Below, piece by piece: positions 45,355-57,454 of a stretch of 64,000 bases of DNA. The DNA is from Paraspadella gotoi (taxonomy: Eukaryota; Chaetognatha), in the NCBI GenBank assembly GCA_051294375.1, contig CM119267.1, positions 20,213,476 through 20,277,475 of the forward strand, read 5' to 3'. Below the pieces are notes generated by a model that searched no databases, was not told the DNA's origin, and worked only from the letters and a program-made list of their open reading frames with translations. A program made the position numbers and the translations under genes. Position 1 is the first letter of the stretch. Every line of letters begins with the position of its first letter.

Positions 45355-46207
45355 TGATGAAGGAAGAAAGAGTAGGGTCGGGCAGGATGAAGGAAGAAAG
45401 AGTAGGTCGGGTAGGATGAAGGAGAATGGTGGTTCGGCAGGATGAAGAAGAAAGAGTAGGGTCGGGCAGGATGAAGGAAGAAAGAAGAGGTCGGATTAGG
45501 ATGAAGGAAGAATGAGTAGGTTCGGGCCAGATGAAGGAAGAAAGAGTAGAGTCGGGTAGGATGAAGGAAGAATGAGTAGGTCGGGCAGGATGAAGGAAGA
45601 AAGAGGAGGTCGGGGTAGGATGAAGGAAGAATGATAGGTCGGCAGGATGAAGGAAGAAAGAGTAGGTCGGGAGGATGAAGGGAAGAAGAGGGGAGAGGAG
45701 TAGTGCGGTGGTAGGATGAAGGAAGAATGAGTAGGTCGGCGCCCAGGGAGCGGAAGGAAAGAGTAGGTTCGGGTAGGATGAAGGAGAAAGAGGAGGTCGG
45801 CGTAGGATGAAGGAAGAATGAGTAGGGAGTCGGGCAGGATGAAGGAAGAAAGAGTAGGTTCGGGTAGGATGAAGGAAGAATGAGTAGGTCGGGCAGGATG
45901 AAGGAAGAAGAGTAGGTCGGGCAGGATGAAGGAAGAAAGAGGAGGTCGGGTAGATGAAGGAAGAATGAGTAGGTCGGGCAGGTGAAGGAAGAAAGAGTAG
46001 GTCGGGTAGGATGAAGAAGAAAGAGGAGGTCGGGTAGGAATGAAGGAAGAATGAGTAGGCGGGCAGGATGAAGGAAGAATGAGTAGGTCGGGCAGGATAA
46101 GGAAGAAAGAGTAGGTCGGGCAGGATGAAGGAAGAAAGAGTAGGTCGGGCAGGAATGAAGGAAGAAGGAGTAGCGTCGGGTAGGATAAAAAGGAAGGTCG
46201 GGTAGAC
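45355..46207 (+). repeat. 29-bp minisatellite, about 29 units
   Basis: The unit is approximately 'gtcgggcaggatgaaggaag' plus 'aaagagtag'. Variants alternate 'gggcagg' with 'gggtagg' and 'agagtag' with 'agaggag' or 'tgagtag', sometimes in a two-unit higher-order pattern. Single-base indels are frequent. It ends 12 bases before the stop codon of the minus-strand candidate exon at 46,219. There are no unique spacers, so it is not a CRISPR-type array. Confidence 0.95.
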
Positions 46208-46218
46208 GGAATATCGGT

Positions 46219-46425
46219 CTAACGAATTAGAGGGATTTGTAAGAGGGGACGACTATGAATACAGGAAAGTCTCGGGTTGTGGCAGTCGCGCGTTTGCCGG
46301 CAGTTTGCTGGAGCGATCTCGTTATTCATCACGAGTTCTCGGGCATCCACACGAAGTTTCGTCTCCAACCGCTGGATGCGGCGAGCTTGTGTCTGCTGCA
46401 CAAGCTTCTGGTTCTCCAGCGAGAA
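46219..46425 (-). CDS. Candidate coding exon, coiled-coil-like
   Basis: Minus-strand exon beginning after 'ctgtctgtccag' (acceptor ending 46,426) in the frame FSLENQKLVQQTQARRIQRL, followed by ETKLRVDARELVM. The spacing of Leu, Val, Ile and Leu fits heptad repeats over about 30 residues. Codons are varied and GC-balanced in an AT-rich neighbourhood, and the GC-rich patch is almost exactly the size of the frame. After RELVMNNEIAPANCRQTRDC the sequence is less convincing and runs to TAG at 46,219-46,221. An internal exon with an earlier donor, or a terminal exon, are both possible. The next exons are not found. Confidence 0.4.
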   Translation of the reverse strand, partial: FSLENQKLVQQTQARRIQRLETKLRVDARELVMNNEIAPANCRQTRDCHNPRLSCIHSRPLLQIPLIR

Positions 46426-46739
46426 CTGGACAGACAGCGGACATGTTGCCACAATAGATTAAAGACAGGATCATTCTTCGAGGCTGAAAGTTTTTTTTTC
46501 ATTTCCCGAGGAAAATAAAAAAAATTCGAGAGAAAATTTTTTTGTTGAAAATTCGTTAAAGTGTGAGATAACTTTGGACTGAAAAAATTCGGAAATGGAA
46601 ATTTCGAGTTTAAAAATGGAAAAGTGAATTCCTGTCGGTGGCATCGGATTTAAAAATTTCGCGTTGAACCGGGATCAAAAGAACATGAAGGGGAACTTAA
46701 AAGCGACCGGAAATTGTTTAATATATTAGTTTTAAGGAT

Positions 46740-49310
46740 ATCGTTCCAATTTTATTATTATATTTGCGATTTTTATTATTAATTCACGGTTCTTTTTTAT
46801 AGGAGGAAAAAGAAAATGGAAATATACCATCTCTGGAAATGCATAAAAACCTGAAAGGTTGCGATCTGGACAAGAGCTTAGGCTAAGTCTGAAAAATTTG
46901 TCCAAACTCAGTTTTTTTTAAATTGCAGTGAATTGTAAGTAATTTTTGAGAAAATTTGATAACTTTGTACTAATTTGCAAAAATAGACTCAAGTTAACAT
47001 CTATATGTCAAATCGAATCAGTAAAACGGAGAGCTTTAGATCATGTAAACACTCCCAAACTTTCTCCGAGTTTTGGCTAAAAAAGTTAGTTATCAAAATA
47101 TATTATTTTCTTTAAAAAAATAATGGAATGGTGAGTATAATTGAGAATATAATAGTGTCGATAAATTCTAAAAAATTGAGGATACCAACAATTCATGACA
47201 GTCTTCTTTCAATTAATTCATAAAATAAAATTTTCTTGCAAGCTTAAATATAGGTACATCATTCCCCCAAAAATTAAAAAAAATATAAATTAAATTTTTT
47301 AAATAATTTACCCATAATGTTTATATATATTTAACTTATATAATATGGACTAGAAACTAATAGAGTGACCTGTCATTTTGAGCCTATTGCCACAACTCTT
47401 TACGATAAATATATTGAGGTACTACCAAAAAGTCCTAATAACTTTAAAAAATGTAATTTTTTAATTTATTTAAGTCATATCCTCAGTGCATTATATAACT
47501 ATATTTAAGTCAAATAATTTTATTCAGCAGATTAAAATGTAAAGGCACATATTAAATACCATTAGTTGTATTATTTATATAATTTAATCAGGACCTTAAT
47601 TTTCAACAATTTTTATCAAATTACTATAGTTTTGGTTTTTACACAGCAACAAAGCAGTACTAAACAGGTAAATAAAAGATTGATGATAAAATCTGTAACC
47701 AAAAGACCTTGAGAAGTATTTATAGGTTTAAAAATTTTTCTCATAAAGATTTAACGATATAATGACAATAAAATAAATAAAAAAAATATATATATAAATT
47801 AAAGATTGAAGAAAAATAATGATATTAAGTTAGTTTTTTTATTATTTAGTCATGATTCTATATTCATAAAAGATAGCCATATTCTTAAACCCACTAATTA
47901 GTTTTAGTTACTTAAAGAGTAAATAAAGTTTTTTAAAACAATTTATGTTATCGTAAATATATTTTCTAGCACTTAAAATCATAACATTCAATACCATAAT
48001 TCTCAGTACTATACAGAATATAATAGCTACAACACTTATATGACTACTAATGATATCTATATTACAACTAATTATAATTATAAAACAACCATGATAAACA
48101 ATATTGACCACAAATAAATTATAATGACCAAAAAATTATTCCACAACCAAACATATAAAAACCCTCAACCACTACCACGACTACACTACAAGCACTATAA
48201 TAATCATAAAAACTAACTGTAATAACATATTATTTCTTCAATCTTAATTTATATATATAATTTTTTATTTTTTTATGTCATTATATCATTAAATCTTTAT
48301 GAGAAAAATTTTAAACCTATATAATACATTCGAAGGTCTTTTTTGCTTACAGATTTATCATCAATTTTTATTTACCTGTTTTAGTAACTTTGTTGGCTGT
48401 AAGAAACCAAAACTATATGTAAATTTTGATAAAATTGTCTGAAAATTAAGTGTCCTGATTAAATTATGATAAAATAAACAACTAATGGTATTTAATATGT
48501 GCCTTACATTTTAATCTGCTGAATAAATCATTTGACTTAAAATAAAGTTATATATTCACGAATATGACTTAAATAAATTAAAAATTATGTTTTTTAAAGA
48601 ATTTTGGGGCTTTCTTTGGTAGTACCCTCAATAAATATTTATCATAAAGAGTTGGCAAAGGCCTCAAAATGAAGGTCACATCCTATAGTTCTAAGTCCAA
48701 TATATTTAAGAAAAATTAATATAAAATCATTATGGTGAAATTATTTAAAATTTAATTTATATTTTTTTTAATTTTTTGGGGATGATGTACCTATATTTAA
48801 GCTTGAAGAAAAATTTTATTTTATGAATTAATTGAAAGAAGACTGTCTATAGAACTCGTTGGTATCACTCATTTTATTAAATTAAAGTCTTATTATATTC
48901 TCATAAATCTCACCATTCCATTACCTTTTTTAAAGAAAAAATAATATATTTTGATTAATAACTTTTTAACCAAAAGTCGTAGAAATTGGGGGTGGGTCTT
49001 AATTAAAGCTCTTGTTTACTGATATCGTTTGACATATAGATGTTTGAATTGAGTCTATATTTTGCAAAATTAGTACAAAAGTTACAAAGTTTCCAAAAAT
49101 TAACTTACGCAACTTCAAACTGCAATTTAAAAAAAACTGAGTTTGGACAATTTTTTCGACTTAGCCTAAGCTCTTGTCCAGACAGCAACCTTTCAGGTTT
49201 TTATCATTCAGAGATGGTATATTTCCATTTTCCTTTTTCCTCCTATAAAAAGAACCGTGTATTAAATTGCGATTTTTTTTATATTATTATATTTCGATTT
49301 TTTTGGTTAA
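46740..49310. repeat. AT-rich inverted repeat, arms about 1.1 kb, spacer about 0.35 kb
   Basis: 46,740-47,845 is the reverse complement of 48,205-49,310. Pairs include 'ggttgcgatctggacaagag' (46,857) with 49,170-49,190, 'caaggcctatattt'-like AT words in between, and 'gattgaagaaaaataat' (47,805) with 48,228-48,245. Identity appears clearly below that of the larger palindromes, with substitutions as well as indels. The spacer (47,846-48,204) is AT-rich and unmatched. I see no protein signal. It may be a fold-back element or an old inverted duplication. Confidence 0.8.
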
Positions 49311-49660
49311 CGTTTACGGCAGAAATAAAAGCTTGGTTTGTTCACAGACATGATATTGTTAAAGAAAAACAATCGTAGTCTCTAAAAATTGCACAAACAA
49401 TATGTTAGATTATTCGGACTTTTTGCTTAAAATCTGATGAACTTTTGTATTTTTTATGCCAAACTAATAAAACTGATAATGTTCATTTTCGCAGCTCATT
49501 CTGAACCTGTAATGTCATTTCATTGCTACCTGCGATGCTATTAGATTCAGATTGTATTTGTAGCTCGCTTTAGCAAGCTGGATATTCTGCATACTGATTT
49601 ACTAAAAGCGTTGGAAACAATTGTCGACAGTCTTGTCGTAATCCAATTGGTTCCGTCTTT

Positions 49661-49701
<41 letters not shown>

Positions 49702-51200
49702 CTAGAATTGTTGTACGTCGTCGTCTAAATTCTCCCTCATTGTGACGCAAACTCTCGGCGTCCGAGTTGTCAAGGAACGACACCGGGGAGAAATAGTTTT
49801 AACCATGGCTGTGCGGAACTGGAGATTATATTTGGGAATGATTTGTCAAAGGATTCTATGAGAATGAATGGTGCTTGAAATGATATTAGGAGACGAGAAA
49901 CTCAAAGATGAAATGAAAAAAACGGAAGAAGGATTAACGAGACAGGATTTAAAATAAGAAAATGTAGATTAGAAAAGACGGGAAAAGGAAAATAAAAACG
50001 GAGATGAAAAATTTTAAAAAATAATTTCAGTTTAAAAAAAAATAGGAAAGAATTCTTTAAAAGTTAAAATTTAGAAGGGACGTCTCATGCAGAGGTTAAT
50101 ACATTGTTGTGGGATATATAATCAATATTAATCATACCTTTGTATACATTAAACAACTTTTGTTATAATTTCGTTTGATTAGATTTACATTTCCTAAAAA
50201 AAGGTTTTTATGGGTTTTTTTCTAAAATATTTAAAACAATGAAGAAATATCCTAGAAATTGACCGGAGGGAAATAAAATAAAAGGAAGCAGAGGAAAAGA
50301 AAAAAATGTAAAGAGATCAAAGATTAGAACTGGAGGAGGAAGAGGAGGAAGATTAGGATGAAGAGGAGAAGGTGGATGAGGAACGTCAAAAGATTAGAAG
50401 AAGAGAAAAATAATCTAATATCGATCCGAATCCGGCTCCAGATCGTTTGTCCGTCTGTCGATTTATCCGTTTGTCAATTTCCGAAATTCGAACGGATCAT
50501 TCATCACGGGGATGACGAAGGCGAGAGAGATCCAGTTGCGAGACGGAGATTAAATAGAAAGACGACGACATCTATATTTGAGACCACGATCCCCCCCCCC
50601 CAGGACCGCGGGAAAGAGAGCCTTACCGATAATCTGAGAGGCGGCCGAGAACGATTTAGAGATATGGCATGCTATTATTAAACCATTACCTTGCTGCAAT
50701 TTCTTTAATTTCTTTGATACCATTTTTTTTTTACCTTTTATTCTGAGTTTCTCCCCTCTTCCTTTTCTGACCAGAAATAATGGGCCTGGCAGACATTTAG
50801 GACTTTTCTACGCGTCGAAAACGGCCGTTTACGGAGTCTATGACCACCTTCCACGTCACTAATGAGTGTGGCCGATGACCGAAGGAGTATCACAAAGAGT
50901 TTTCGTCTAAGATTTTTGGCGTGGCAAAATGACCCGTCAAGGAGTCAGACAGATTTTAAGATCTTTAAGATTCTTTTTGTGGCATATGTTTCAATACTTG
51001 TGTAGTACACGTACACGTACAGTACACGTAGTCACATGATCATCTGAAATTCGTGCATAAGACCCTGAAATTAGTGAACTAGCTACTTTTTGCCATTTCT
51101 TGCCACTCCTTGTGTTTTCCTCTCTCCCTCTTCTGCTCTCTCTCTCTTTCTGTATTTCTCTCCTCGGAGTTTCGACATCCTGTCACAAGAGATTCTTCCG
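49311..51200. other. Unique stretch with a (CGT)n array and a GC-richer patch
   Basis: A (CGT)n run of about 45 bp lies at 49,662-49,703. The patch at 50,400-50,660 is GC-richer and open in one plus frame (50,358-50,681) but has no recognised motif and an eight-residue CCCC tract. 'gtacacgtacacgtacagta' at 51,007-51,026 is a small palindromic ACGT repeat. No gene is supported. Confidence 0.5.
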
Positions 51201-51214
51201 CTTCCTGACCTAAA

Positions 51215-51215
<1 letters not shown>

Positions 51216-51275
<60 letters not shown>

Positions 51276-51286
51276 CTCTCCTCTCA

Positions 51287-51318
<32 letters not shown>

Positions 51319-51330
51319 CTCTCTCTCTTC
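51216..51330. repeat. CT microsatellite
   Basis: Pure (CT)n for about 55 bp and then CTCC-interrupted. The Ser/Leu-rich frames across it are artefacts of the repeat. Confidence 0.95.
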
Positions 51331-51429
51331 ATTTCTTTACCCTCTCGTTCCCTACCCCACTTGGAAAGGCGTCAGGAAAAAAAGGTCGAAAGACACAGCT
51401 CCATAAAACGAATGGGCGAAATTAAGAGG

Positions 51430-51720
51430 CAGAGAAAATCACCACAAAAAAGGAAAGGCGTCAAAGAAAAGAAAAGAAAAGAAAAAGAAAAGAAAAGAAA
51501 GGAAAAGAAAGGAAAAAAAAGAAAGAAAGAAAGAAAAGAAAAGAAGAAAAGAAAGAGAAGAAAGAAAGAAAGAAAGAAGAAAGAGAAGAAAGAGAAGAAG
51601 AAAAGAAGAAAGAGAGAGAAAGGAATCCAAATAACGCTGAGGAGGCCGATCTAGAGAAAAAGGAAAAAATAACCAGAAAGGTGAGGAAGAGAATTAGAAG
51701 AAGAGATAAGAAAGAGTGAG
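51430..51720 (+). repeat. Polypurine (GAAA/GAAG)n tract
   Basis: Almost 200 bases of A and G only, in GAAAA, GAAAG and GAAG words. Such homopurine strands can form triplex DNA. Lys/Glu-rich frames here are not genes. Confidence 0.85.
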
Positions 51721-53912
51721 AGTTAAAGTGCTGACGAAAAGAAAGACAAAGAAATAAAGATAGAAAGATAGATCATAATGAAATTAAAGAATAACAAAAC
51801 GACGGAAAGTAAGAAAGAAAATGGTAGTTTTAGCATTTAATTAAGTAGACAGGGATTTCAGCATGAAACCGAGGTGGAATCATTGATAGAAAAGTAGACC
51901 AGAAGACGTGTCAATTTTGATTCCATCTCGGTGATTTCTCCCCGAGTCTTTGATCCGGTTCCATCTCTGTATCTCCTGTAATGATAGATAAGATTAAAAT
52001 ACAGAAATGAAGACGAAAACGGTAAAATAAAGAAAAATGAGTAGGGAGAGAGAAATAAAGAATGAAAGGACAAAAAAAAAAGAAAGAATGAAAGAAAGCA
52101 ATGTTTAAAAAAGAAAGCAAGAGAGTAAAAGAAAGCTAAGAGAAAGCAAGAGAAAGAGAAAGAACTGAGAAAAACGACGCCCTTGTTCCGGAGTCAAAGG
52201 TCAGACAAAAGGCAAAATGCCGTCGTCGACCTGTTTCCCTTTTTTTTTTTTGGTCAGTTTCTCACTCTCACGCTCAACTCTCCCCAGGGATTGGTTTTAA
52301 ACGCAGGAAGATATTCGAAGGGAGGGAAAGAAAAGTGATGTGTGTAATAATATTACATTTTAATACATATTACATATTATTATTACCAATATCGAGGAAG
52401 TTAAAATACCGATTTAGCTTGTAATTGATTTAAACTGTAGAAAGGAGGAGACTAATGTACTGTATTGAGTGATTCACTTGATGTGTGAAGGGGTAGACTG
52501 GGGAATGGACAGTCGGCGAAGGGGCGTTGATTTGATAGTGGGTAGCGCGGGCACTGCCACGGTCGAATAACGACGTTGGACCGGAATCGGTGACCGTCGT
52601 GTCTCCAAATCGTTTCGCCCCCCCAAAATTTTTGTCGCGTGGATTCTGGCTCATTTTCAAATCCGTTCTCCGGGGCACAATTTATTTTTATTTATATTTA
52701 TATGTTGTATTAAAAAACAAAAGATTCCAGATTAAGCCGCTCTCTCTGTCCGCTATCGATTTTGTTCTATGTCAGGTTATTTTATAGTTTTCAGAAGATT
52801 AATTTTTAAAAATCTAAATTGCCGTAATTTTATTTTTATTGAATAAAAATAATTTTGAAAATTTAAAGAGAATTCATAAAAAAATATCCATTAACGATAA
52901 TAACGATAATTGTTAATTATCTTTTGTTAAATTGGCGAAGATGATATTGACATTGACAGCAGAACCAAGTCAGTTATATTATCGTAATCACACTGTGAAT
53001 TCCTGAGGAAAAAAAAACGATGAAAATCGTGAATCGGGTTTCAGACCCGAAAAGGTTCACTGTGGTTTCGAAGGCGAAGTTATGGGAATTGAGAATGGGT
53101 TACGCGAGGTCGGCATCGGAATTATGATGGTGACAGGAGGATGAATGAGGATCGAAGGTGAGTTAAACTTATCGTCCAGAAAAGGTCAGTTTCGGGGATT
53201 TGACTCCAAAAAAAAAAAAAAAAGGTTACGAAAGCGGAGAGGAAATTTGTTTCACGTCGACGGTGTCACGTGACCTTCGACCTTGAATACAGAAGTGGCA
53301 TTTGAAATGGTTGGGAATAAAACAATCGTTGAATTAAAACATGATAGAAACAGATAATACTTTTTGAATTCTACGAAAATACGAAAAAAAACCCAGAAAT
53401 ACTGAAAAAGCATTAAAAAGAGAAAAGAAATGACGACATTTAAGTAATACAAACATACTAATGAAATAAGAAGAACGCGAAAAGAGAGATATAATACGTA
53501 TTACGTATATTCAGTTTATTCACTTTTGAATTCAACGAACGTTGAATAAACTACAGCACACATGAAAGTTATCAAACGATATTAAATCAATATTCGCCTT
53601 ATTTTTGTGGCTTTTGTGTCTCTGAAAGGTTGAGTAGAACTTTGTTTTGATAATTTCATATTGACTGTAGTGGAGGTAGTCAGAGTATTTAATCCACACA
53701 ACGTTAACATTGGCAAAAACAACAGTACTTCCACATCACGCATATTTACGATGGACTATCATTCGGAAAAGAAAAGAAAAATAATGCGGGTAGAATCTTC
53801 CGCGGTCATAATTCATTCCGAACGCCGCGGTTATTGCGAAATGCTATCGGAAGAGCGATGCTTTTAACAGTACTAACACGAGAGAGAGAGAGAGAGAGAG
53901 AGAAGAAGAGAG

Positions 53913-53947
<35 letters not shown>

Positions 53948-54060
53948 CTCCTTGGTAAATTCATAACGATTTCCGGCCAAAGCGCAGGATTCGTTTTGTT
54001 CGGCTGATTCGCGGACAGAATCCCTCGTTTCCCTTCTGTTTTCATTGGAAAATGGAAAAC
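51721..54060. other. Unique AT-rich stretch, little signal
   Basis: Purine-rich at its start, then AT-rich. A GC-richer patch at 52,490-52,680 carries 'gaaggggcgttgatttgata' and 'ccggaatcggtgaccgtcgt' but no open frame with support. 53,750-53,870 is open from ATG (53,751) with mixed codons (MDYHSEKKRKIMRVESSAVI) for 38 codons to TAA. That is too short to call without a homologue. A GA tract at 53,880-53,947 follows. Confidence 0.45.
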
Positions 54061-54177
54061 GTTTGATCGCAGGTGGCAGCACCTGTTTCATTTGGTTTCG
54101 GGATGGTGGCGAAAGAGGGAGGGAAACAAAAGGCAGAGCAGGTAGCTCGGGGCAGGGGAGAGAGAGAGAGAAGAGAG

Positions 54178-54236
<59 letters not shown>

Positions 54237-54329
54237 TATTTGAGAAGTAGCCGAGCAAACGAGGATAAGAGAAAAAAAGGACAGAGAGGGAAAGAGAGAG
54301 AGAGAAAGAGCAGACAGACAGAGAGAGAG

Positions 54330-54361
<32 letters not shown>

Positions 54362-54765
54362 CAGAGAAAAAGACCGCGGGCCATAACGTAATTTTACGCA
54401 TCACAATAACCGTTGACGTTTTGGGAGGAGAGAAAAGAAGAAAGTACATAACTCGAAATTTCTTGAATTATTCAACTTTTGCTCTTTTGTCTCAATCGCT
54501 CACCTTGAGTTTTTCTCATCGGGAGAGGCGTTGTGTTATATTCAATGTACATACATAAATAGATAAATAAAGTAATAATAAATAATAATTGATTGATAGA
54601 AAGATAGAATGATATATAGATAGATACATAGAACAACATCTCCAACTAACTAACATCTTCATAGTTCAAACCTAATCCATTTTTTTCTTTCCTTTCTTTC
54701 CCGCCTTCTCTCCCAATTTTTCTTTTGCTCTCGTTTTTGTTGTTTGTCGACTAATAACTTGTTTT

Positions 54766-54780
<15 letters not shown>
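54060..54780 (+). repeat. Segment recurring inverted at 63,285-64,000
   Basis: 'ccgcgggccataacgtaatt' (54,374) pairs with 63,690-63,710, and 'ctcgaaatttcttgaattat' (54,451) with 63,615-63,635. The 'atagatagatac' and 'atttatgtatgtac' stretches also pair. The inverted copy runs off the end of the window. GA tracts at 54,155-54,237 and 54,320-54,370 are included. Confidence 0.9.
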
Positions 54781-54846
<66 letters not shown>

Positions 54847-54909
54847 CCCCCTCTCCTCTCTCTCTATCTCCNNNNNNNNNNNNNNNNNNNNNNNNNCTCT
54901 CGTCTCTCG

Positions 54910-54954
<45 letters not shown>

Positions 54955-55000
54955 CCCCCTCTCTCTCTCTCTATCTCCCTCCTCATGCTCTCTCTGTTCT
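54768..55000. repeat. CT microsatellite with gap at a duplication junction
   Basis: (CT)n for about 75 bp, then 'tttttccccctctc', a 25-N gap (54,872-54,896) and a second (CT)n with the same tail, so the tract is itself partly duplicated. To its right begins the noisy copy of 39.7-41.3 kb. Confidence 0.9.
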
Positions 55001-55059
55001 TTCTCTCGCCTCCAATGCGCCTCTCCTCATCACACACAGTCCTTTCATATCATTACCAT

Positions 55060-57450
55060 CTTACGCATCAATCCCTGCTAAGCTACTCGTGTACGAAGCC
55101 TCGCTCCTTCCTTTTCTCTGCACTCCTTCCTCGTTCAAGTGTGATCGCTTTTTACGCAGATAAGAATGTTCGGCGCAGTGAGACGTGGCAAGACGCTACT
55201 CGAGGCGAGCGACTCGACGACGACGACGACATCTCACGACTCACAACTATCGTAAACATCCCCGAGCCCGTTGTCAAACGGGGGATCAAAAACCGTTTAA
55301 TGCGATACAAATGAACTTATCGCCCGGCGCATTTTTTCTAATACTTTAGATACGGCACATATTCTGTGGCTAGCAACGCAGCAGAAGGTCGGAGACGAAT
55401 TCTTAATATCGTGTCTTTTTGTGTTTTGGCTCGGTGTTCGAGCAGAGTCACACGATGCGGACGTGGCGCGTGCGTCGGCTTCCCGTGGCGCTCAGTTTCG
55501 GCGTGCGGCGGGCGAAAGGAGTCCATAGTGAGAGCGTCTCGTCACGTCTGATTATATTACATGCTCGACAAAGACTGTATATGGTCATTATATGACACTT
55601 CCTGAGTACGTTATACCATGCATGTATGTAATATACGTTATGTACTCTCGCTCTACAGTTATCTCTATAGATAGCTTTTGGCAACGAATAAAACCCCTAC
55701 CACACGAACGATAGTAAATTAATGAGTACTAGAAACTAAATAAAATCCCCCACCACAAAACAAAAAATAATATTTCTAAATAATATAAATTGAAAATATA
55801 TGCGCAAGTAAATTTTATAGTATTCGTGTAATTAATAAAGAATCTAAGATATATGTAAAATACTGAAATTTATATATTAAGTTATAACACATAATATCAA
55901 CTATATCATGTAGCAAAACATTTATATGAAACACTGAGAGTAAACGTTGGTGCAAATCTTGCATACTCGTTTGCCAGGTCCGAAAGGTAAATGTAACAAT
56001 CTAAGTCAACTGTAAGTTGCGTAAATGTTTCAATGACATCAAATAGTCATTTCCTATTGCACTCGAGGCCACATCACCAAACGAGTCGCAGACTACATCG
56101 TATAGACGAAAATCATGACGCATCGATCATAGACCGCGTATATTAGCAACGTGCGATCGACAGACTTGCGATCGTTTCGCGTTTACAGCGTTAATATACA
56201 AATTATAGACGCAAAAGACGGCCTGTCGAGTCGTGCGATGCACGTGCAAAAGTGTCTGGAGGCGCCGCAAACAAATATAAAAAAGCTAAGTGCGCACAAG
56301 ACTATTAGAGTAGTCGCAGTATGAACTAGTCACCGCGCGCTCAAAACGCCAGCTGTCGGCCGTTGTCGGCGCCAGTGGGCGTCAGTTGACGCCGCTCTTC
56401 CCTATATCTTTCATTTCCCCATTTTTTTTTTTTTAATTTTTAATTTTTATTCTTTCTCTTTTACCTTAAAAAAAAACTCTTATTCATCTTTTGTTCTTTT
56501 ACAACTTGAACATTTTGTTTCTTTTAATAAACAGACTAAATACAGAATCAGCAATTGGAACGCCTCCAAAGACGAGTTAAATAGTTACGTGAACTGCGGA
56601 AACTTATCATCCTCTAAACGGTTTGAAATGGTCATTTGGTCTGGCTACGTATAGGTCTCGTCGAACCTACGTCTGATCAATTATTGCGGAGCAATCAGGT
56701 AAGATATCGCATTAGTCTACTGGAATCTAAGACACTAAGCTGGAGTAAATGAGATATAAATAAGACTAGAAACGCGTAGGTAGAGATAGAAGAGTAACCA
56801 AGAAGCCAAGTCATCGACGACTAATACAGAATTCATATGATCTGCGTCGAGAGTAACACTTGGAGCCGTAATGTCGCAATTAGAACATAGTGTTAAAAGT
56901 AGCACCTACAGCGAAGTAGATGGAAAAAAAGCAGAGACATATAGAAGACCAGACAGAGAGTGAAAAAATTTCAATCTTAAACCCCGACGATACTGATATA
57001 CTATATAATATATATCAATCCTGTATGATAAGTTAAAAAATACATGAATTAACAGAAGTATGGAATGAGATAAGTATATAATAAGAACCGAAGTCACCAA
57101 TGTTTGTAATTAATGATCCCGCTACAAATATAACACTTTAGAAGATAAATGCGCTATATTAGATGGCTTTTTAGAGAGCTTACTTTCACAACACCAGAAA
57201 TCAGTGAGTATATATCTTGAGAGTACAACGAGAGATGTGGTTAGTACGAGTTCTTCGCATTCACTACTTCTGATGCGTGTCTCTGCGCTCTCGCGAGTTC
57301 TAAGTCACTTGAAGCCTCCTTCATTTCTTATGCCTTCTTAGTATTCTATTCCACAATGTTCTTTAGTACTTAATATAATAAACTGACATCGTGATCATCT
57401 TAATAGGCATTATAGCTACAGTACAAAGAATAAAAAATCAACGAGGAGTT
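55060..57450 (+). repeat. Noisy direct copy of about 39,710-41,300
   Basis: Matches in order: 'gacgacgacgacgacatct' (55,215) with 39,843; 'gtcaaacgggggat' (55,273) with 39,892; 'aaaggagtccatag' (55,515) with 40,036; 'aatcccccaccac' (55,745) with 40,170; 'aaaagctaagtgcgcacaag' (56,281) with 40,485; 'acagaatcagcaattgg' (56,541) with 40,703; 'tacaacgagag' (57,220) with 41,168. Very frequent indels and substitutions scatter through all of it, unlike a duplicate under selection. Confidence 0.8.
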
Positions 57451-57454
57451 AACA

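Noticed and set aside
45355-46207. CRISPR-like regular array
   Set aside because: The units are contiguous, with no unique spacers, and the context is eukaryotic.
50358-50681. 107-residue frame with a mixed composition
   Set aside because: There is no recognised motif, it begins in a GAGGAGG repeat, and it passes through a C homopolymer. There is not enough to call a gene.
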